This document shows, piece by piece, positions 60,033 through 64,000 of a DNA stretch of 64,000 bases (position 1 is its first letter; each line of letters starts with the position of its first letter). Origin of the DNA: Scatomorpha sp040765295 (GTDB lineage Bacteria > Bacillota > Clostridia > Oscillospirales > Oscillospiraceae); assembly GCA_040765295.1 (NCBI GenBank), contig JAXGSB010000001.1, positions 1,178,001 through 1,242,000 on the forward strand, written 5' to 3'. The translations under genes were made by a program, and so were the position numbers. The notes under the pieces were generated by a model. That model saw nothing but the letters and a program-made list of their open reading frames with translations. It had not been told where the DNA came from and ran no database searches.

Positions 60033-61019
60033 ATGAAAAGTATTCTTGCAGTTCTCCCCGCTTTAACAGAAGAGGAGAAAGCCGAATTTAAAAACACATT
60101 CCCGCAGTGCAAAGTGGTTTTCAAGTCGGTAAACGAGCTGACACAGGAAATTGTTGATTCGGCACAGATTATTGTAGGAAACATTCCTAATAAATTTTTG
60201 CATGAGCAAAAAATAGAATTCATCCAGTTGACAAGCGCAGGTGCCGATGATTATGTAAAGCCCGGAATCCTTGACCGCAGTACGATTCTTGCATGTTGCT
60301 CAGGCGCATACAACAGAACGGTTGCCGAGCACGCATTTGCCACTACTCTTGCCCTTCAGAAGAATCTGTTCCTTTACAGAGATAATCAGAATCAAAGACG
60401 CTGGGCAGACGAAGGAATGGTTACGTCAATTGAAGGATCCACTGTTCTTGTAGTCGGACTTGGTGAGATAGGAAAAGCATACGCAAAAATGGCCAAGGCT
60501 CTCGGTGCGTATGTTATCGGTATAAAAAGGAGACCCGGCAACAGAGCCGAGTATGTCGACGAGCAATATACGGCAGAGCAGTTCGAGACTGTTGTCGGAC
60601 GCGCAGATGTCATCTTTTCAATATTGCCGGGCACGCAGGCAACGAAGCACTTTTATACCATTGACCGTTTCAAACTTATGAAGAACAAGGCAATATTTAT
60701 CAACTGCGGCAGAGGAAGCGCCGTTGCAACAGACGTTCTCTATGAGGCGCTTTCAAACAAGATGATTCGATGCGCAGCTATTGATGTCACGGAACAGGAG
60801 CCCCTGCCTTCTGACAGCAAGCTTTGGAGCCTTAAGAATTTGCTGATTACACCGCATGCCTCCGGCCATTACCATCTTGCGGAAACAAAGGGAATGGTAA
60901 TGGATATATGTGAGAACAATCTGAAGGCTTACCTATCCGGCGGAGAGGTGAAAAACATAGTCGACTATGAGACCGGATATAGAAAAACAAGCAAAGAATC
61001 CAAACTAAAACAAAACTGA
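60033..61019 (+). CDS. D-isomer-specific 2-hydroxyacid dehydrogenase family protein
   Basis: 328-aa NAD-dependent dehydrogenase. The nucleotide-binding segment is TVLVVGLGEIGKAYAKMAKALGAYVIGIKR (G-x-G-x-x-G, about residues 142-170, cut at position 155), followed by DVIFSILPGT, INCGRGSAVATDVLYEAL with the catalytic Arg region, and LLITPHASGH with the catalytic His. Ends in a basic tail. GGAG precedes the ATG. The substrate (lactate, glyoxylate or phosphoglycerate type) is not resolved. Confidence 0.9.
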   Translation: MKSILAVLPALTEEEKAEFKNTFPQCKVVFKSVNELTQEIVDSAQIIVGNIPNKFLHEQKIEFIQLTSAGADDYVKPGILDRSTILACCSGAYNRTVAEHAFATTLALQKNLFLYRDNQNQRRWADEGMVTSIEGSTVLVVGLGEIGKAYAKMAKALGAYVIGIKRRPGNRAEYVDEQYTAEQFETVVGRADVIFSILPGTQATKHFYTIDRFKLMKNKAIFINCGRGSAVATDVLYEALSNKMIRCAAIDVTEQEPLPSDSKLWSLKNLLITPHASGHYHLAETKGMVMDICENNLKAYLSGGEVKNIVDYETGYRKTSKESKLKQN

Positions 61020-61373
61020 CACCGCCGGAATTTCGGTGCCGGTATCTTGCTTAAAACTTCATATCGCTAGATAGGGGGATTTTTTTGAAAGGACAATAAA
61101 AAAGCCTGAAAATCCTGATTTTGGTTTTCGGGCTTTTTATGCTTTTTTAAGAAAAATTATAAATGCCTGAAGTTAAAATATGCAACAGAATCGGTTGCGC
61201 AGGGATGTTAAAGAGGTTAAAGGCAACGAAGGCAAAATTTCCGTCCGCCCGCCCCGCGCAGGACGGGACAAGTTATAAGTATCTTTTTCATTTATTCTTC
61301 TGCTTATTTATCATGTAAAATATTAAACATAAAGTGTTTTTACATTTTTGCACAAAAAAGGTTAAGTTTTATC
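61020..61373. other. Intergenic region after the hydroxyacid dehydrogenase gene
   Basis: 354 bp with a weak CACCG/CGGTG hairpin (61020-61038), a strong terminator (61099-61138), a GC-rich CCGTCC...GGACGG patch near 61250, and the terminator of the next, opposing gene (61352-61381). No gene seen. Confidence 0.65.
61099..61138 (+). terminator. Terminator downstream of the dehydrogenase gene
   Basis: AAAAAGCCTGAAAA (61099-61112) pairs with TTTTCGGGCTTTTT (61125-61138), one G-T pair. Confidence 0.82.
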
Positions 61374-61381
61374 TTAACCTT
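61352..61381 (-). terminator. Terminator overlapping the lipoprotein stop codon
   Basis: AAGGTTAAG (61358-61366) and CTTAACCTT (61373-61381) form a 9-bp stem; read on the minus strand it includes the stop codon at 61374-61376 and is followed by a T-run. Confidence 0.7.
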
Positions 61382-61859
61382 GTTTTTTAACTAATGTCGG
61401 TTCTGAACTTTCAATAAAAATATACTCAGCGTCTTCACCTAAAGTTAGTACAAGGCCAGCCATGATATGTTTCACTAGTTCTTCTCCCACATAATAATAA
61501 CCATTATATTTTGTTAAAAAATATGATGAGTTTGATTCACCTTCTCTCAGTATTTCATAATCATATTCCAAAAGATTAATTTCTTCATTTTTAATATAGA
61601 CTTTATCATTTGAAAAATCAATAAACACTAATAATTTGTCATACTCCTGACTAAATTGATCTACTATTTTATCTGTATCATTTATAGTTAAACCGGGAAC
61701 ATTGATTTCAGGCTTTTCTGTTTCTTGTGGAGCTTCTGCACTAGGCTCAGGAGTACTGTCAAGCTTCTTATCATTTGTTTGTCCGCAAGCGCTCAGAAAA
61801 ACCGCAGCAACAGCAATTACTCCGCATATTACTTCTTTCAGCTTTTTATTTTTCATCAT
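61374..61859 (-). CDS. Small secreted lipoprotein of unknown function
   Basis: 161-aa predicted lipoprotein: basic start, hydrophobic core and lipobox FLSAC, then a Pro/Glu/Ser-rich spacer (about 30-55) and a folded part rich in Asp, Glu and Tyr (IVDQFSQEYDKLLVFIDFSNDKVYIKNEEINLL cut around residue 75; YFLTKYNGYYYVGEELVKHIMAG). I do not recognise the family. GGAGGG precedes the first of two adjacent ATGs (the second may be the true start). It is a single gene with its own terminator. Confidence 0.7.
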   Translation of the reverse strand: MMKNKKLKEVICGVIAVAAVFLSACGQTNDKKLDSTPEPSAEAPQETEKPEINVPGLTINDTDKIVDQFSQEYDKLLVFIDFSNDKVYIKNEEINLLEYDYEILREGESNSSYFLTKYNGYYYVGEELVKHIMAGLVLTLGEDAEYIFIESSEPTLVKKQG

Positions 61860-62026
61860 TTTACCCTCCTAAATTAAATAAATATTACACCATTTAATGT
61901 AATAAGGCAATAAAAATCTTTTAATTGGAATCACCCCCGCGCCTGCGGGTAAAACCAGATATTTTTTCAAACAATAAATCTGTTTCGATTAAATATATGA
62001 GCAAGTGAGCAGCGCAGCAGAACTTA

Positions 62027-63235
62027 TCAGTCCGGCGCCTTAAAGTTATATATCGGTTTTAAAACTTCAATTATATCGACAGATTCCCGAATATCGTCGA
62101 TGATGTCTTCCAAAGACTTATAAGCCATGGGCGCTTCGTCGAGAGTCGCCCTGTTCACAGAGGTCGTATAAACACCGGACATGGTCTTTTTATACTCCTC
62201 CAAGTCAAATGTTTTTCTTGCCGCTGTTCTCGACATAATTCTGCCGGCGCCGTGCGGCGCAGAGTAATTCCAATCGGGATTGCCCCTGCCTTTTGCCAGA
62301 ATGCTTCCGTCTCTCATGTTTATGGGAATAAGCAGCAGCTCATCCTTGTGCGCGGAAATGGCGCCCTTGCGCAGAATCATTTCATCAACATTTATATAAT
62401 TGTGGATAGTGTGGAAGGCAGACAGCGCTTTCATGCCGCTGCGCTCCAAAATAATCTCAGCCATTTTTTCACGGCTGCGCTTTGCAAACAGCTGACACAG
62501 CTGCACATCATGCAGATAGTCGTCCATGTAGCTGCCGTAGAGATAGCAGAGATCCGGCGGAATTGCAGTTTTCTTTCTCTTGTGTTTCTTCTCCAACGCC
62601 TTAATTGCCGCCTTTATCTCGCGATGACGACCCTGCTCCTTATAGGCTTGTATAAGCTCCTCTCTCTTTTCGAAAAAGTCCGCCTTGCCTGTATTAAGCT
62701 CAACAGCCAAATTTTGATAATATTCGGCTACCTGTTTTCCCAAATTGCGGCTGCCGGAGTGAACAACGAGATACTTGTTTCCGTCGGAAGCTGATTCAAT
62801 CTCGATAAAGTGGTTTCCGCCGCCCAGAGTGCCCAAGCTCCTCTCTAAGCGCTTCGTCTGCTTAAGATTTTCATAAGAACGAAGCTCGGTCAAATCGAAG
62901 TGCCCGACAGGACGTTCCCAAACATTTCTGCCGCTCGGGATGAAGTGAGCGACCTCGTCAACTTTTTTAAAGTCAATATCGACCTTGCCAAGCTCTACGG
63001 TATACATGCCGCAGCCGATATCAACGCCCACGACATTCGGCACAACCTTATCCGTGATTGTCATTGTGGTGCCGATTGTACAGCCTTTGCCGGCATGGAC
63101 ATCCGGCATAATTCTAATCTTAGAGCCGGCTGTGAAATCGTGGTCGCACATTCTGCGAATCTGCTCGATTGCTTCAGCTTCGACCACATTTGCATAGCAT
63201 ATAGCCGTATTCACTTTTCCTTTGATTTTGAACAT
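62027..63235 (-). CDS. rtcB: RNA ligase RtcB
   Basis: GTP- and Mn2+-dependent ligase that joins 2',3'-cyclic phosphate or 3'-phosphate RNA ends to 5'-OH ends, in RNA repair. I use the ATG at 63233-63235 (402 aa, MFKIKGKVNTAIC), which has GGGGA about 9 nt upstream; an ATG 12 nt earlier would overlap the preceding gene with no ribosome site. Motifs: VGVDIGCGMYTVELG (Mn-binding Cys), GTLGGGNHFIEIE, VVHSGSRNLGKQV, NYSAPHGAGRIMSRTAARKTF with the guanylylated His, and PIYNFKAP at the C-terminus. Confidence 0.95.
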   Translation of the reverse strand: MFKIKGKVNTAICYANVVEAEAIEQIRRMCDHDFTAGSKIRIMPDVHAGKGCTIGTTMTITDKVVPNVVGVDIGCGMYTVELGKVDIDFKKVDEVAHFIPSGRNVWERPVGHFDLTELRSYENLKQTKRLERSLGTLGGGNHFIEIESASDGNKYLVVHSGSRNLGKQVAEYYQNLAVELNTGKADFFEKREELIQAYKEQGRHREIKAAIKALEKKHKRKKTAIPPDLCYLYGSYMDDYLHDVQLCQLFAKRSREKMAEIILERSGMKALSAFHTIHNYINVDEMILRKGAISAHKDELLLIPINMRDGSILAKGRGNPDWNYSAPHGAGRIMSRTAARKTFDLEEYKKTMSGVYTTSVNRATLDEAPMAYKSLEDIIDDIRESVDIIEVLKPIYNFKAPD

Positions 63236-63239
63236 TCTC

Positions 63240-64000
63240 TTACACATTCCCCAAATAGACGAATTTCAAATGCTCTTCGGCAAGTTTTTTCATATCAAAA
63301 AGAAGTTTTAAGTCTGTTGGCTTTTCCTTGCAGAGATATCTCGGGAAATAGCGGCTCAGGTGAAGCGGTATGTCTTTGCTGAGTTCTGATAAAAAGATTG
63401 CTTCAGCCTCAAGCTCTTCCAAGTTGTCCGATATTCCCGGTACCACCAGTGTTGTCACCTCGACATGAGAGACCTCGCTCGCCAGTTCTATAGTTCTGAG
63501 CGTGGTGTTGAAGTCTCCTCCGAGTTTTCTGTAACCCTCCTCGTTAAAACACTTTAGGTCTATATTCCATGCCGATATATGCGGCAAGAGTTCTCTTAAA
63601 CAGCTCTCGTTAATCTGCCCGTTTGTGACGAGCACTGTTTCGAGCCCTGCCCGCTTTGCTTCGACTGAAGCGTCTAAGACATACTCGAAGCCTACAAGGG
63701 GCTCGTTATAGGTGAAGGCTATGCCTATATTGCCCCGAATTTTCTCTTTTTCCGCAAGTTCTGTAAGCTCTTTTGGAGAAAACTCATAAGTTTTATGGTC
63801 AGACTCCCCTGCCCTTGCAATCTCATGATTTTGGCAGAAATAGCAGTTCATATTGCAGCCGAAAGTTCCCACCGAAAGAATCCCAGTTCCCGGCTTAAAT
63901 CGGTTCAGCGGTTTTTTCTCTATAGGGTCGAGAGCTATGGAGAGAAGCTTTCCATAGCTTAGCGAGATTACTTTTCCGCCTACATTCTTTCTGGCCCTGC
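63240..64000 (-). CDS. AmmeMemoRadiSam-type radical SAM enzyme (5' end beyond window)
   Basis: The frame runs past the right edge; an internal GTG at 63870 is not the true start, because upstream codons read ARKNVGGKVISLSYGKLLS-IALDPIEKKPL and KPGTGILS without a stop. The radical SAM motif is CNMNCYFCQN, followed by FTYNEP and LVTNGQ-type segments. The upstream sequence and motif fit the radical SAM member of the AmmeMemoRadiSam group (AMMECR1/MEMO partners), whose reaction is not established. rtcB begins 4 nt after its stop. Confidence 0.82.
   Translation of the reverse strand, partial: RARKNVGGKVISLSYGKLLSIALDPIEKKPLNRFKPGTGILSVGTFGCNMNCYFCQNHEIARAGESDHKTYEFSPKELTELAEKEKIRGNIGIAFTYNEPLVGFEYVLDASVEAKRAGLETVLVTNGQINESCLRELLPHISAWNIDLKCFNEEGYRKLGGDFNTTLRTIELASEVSHVEVTTLVVPGISDNLEELEAEAIFLSELSKDIPLHLSRYFPRYLCKEKPTDLKLLFDMKKLAEEHLKFVYLGNV

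Noticed and set aside
1..64000. CRISPR array, prophage or rRNA operon
   Set aside because: No regularly spaced repeats, no phage structural genes and no rRNA sequence were seen.

Overview
The window looks like a chromosomal segment of an anaerobic, low-to-moderate GC Bacillota (class Clostridia). The gene orders are typical of that group: tig-clpP-clpX-lon-engB, M50 peptidase-scpA-scpB-DUF2953, lepB-rbgA-rnhB-yraN, queA-tgt-yajC and a SpoIID-like protein beside queA. It also has an IS1182-family transposase, a membrane pyrophosphatase of the K+-dependent sequence type, tRNA genes with encoded CCA, and a PcrA-type helicase with an insertion I associate with Oscillospirales-like Clostridia. I cannot name the species.

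Layout. (1) 1-2.3 kb: chromosome segregation operon (M50 peptidase, ScpA, ScpB, start of a DUF2953 protein), minus strand. (2) 2.3-8.7 kb: protein quality control and EngB. (3) 8.7-13.4 kb: phosphoesterase, threonine synthase, YraN, RNase HII, RbgA, signal peptidase. (4) 13.4-15.7 kb: MarR regulator, acyl-ACP thioesterase and DegV/FakB-type fatty-acid-binding protein, with two inverted repeats placed on the marR promoter. (5) 15.9-22.4 kb: L19, YajC, Tgt, QueA, SpoIID-like protein, WecB. (6) 22.6-25.5 kb, plus strand: asd-dapA-dapB, then tRNA-Ala. (7) 25.6-29.5 kb: IS1182-type element between two related hairpins, glycerate kinase, and a 730-bp stretch with a long RNA-like hairpin and a possible decayed gene. 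(8) 29.5-34.1 kb, minus: DUF1538 transporter-like protein with P-II-like modules, a double P-II-like protein, a zinc-ribbon membrane protein and a condensation-fold acyltransferase. (9) 34.1-45.6 kb: the most unusual region, described below. (10) 45.7-57.4 kb: membrane pyrophosphatase, PcrA/UvrD, CCA transferase, RqcH, Mini-III, FtsK/SpoIIIE, UppP. (11) 57.4-64 kb: GNAT, DUF362 ferredoxin, tRNA-Met/Glu/Ser, hydroxyacid dehydrogenase, small lipoprotein, RtcB, and a radical SAM enzyme cut by the right edge.

The region I would look at first is 34.1-45.6 kb. A cassette occurs twice in tandem: leucine-rich-repeat (LRR) lipoprotein(s) on the plus strand, convergent with an operon (minus strand) for a single-TM protein, a phosphodiester-glycosidase (NAGPA-like) protein and a seven-or-so-TM protein resembling the lipoprotein lipid transferase Lgt but lacking its usual His-Gly motif. 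The start of copy 2 is a scar that joins a copy of the ybaK promoter, the last codons of ybaK and the lipoprotein ribosome-binding site. This implies that the whole ybaK-pap2-lipoprotein-operon block was duplicated and then partly deleted. The Lgt-like genes of the two copies are almost identical (4 of 330 residues differ) although their neighbours have drifted to about 80-85% identity, which points to recent gene conversion. The combination suggests an undescribed surface lipoprotein/envelope-modification system; that function is inference.

All functional calls come from reading motifs and gene order; no database search was run.
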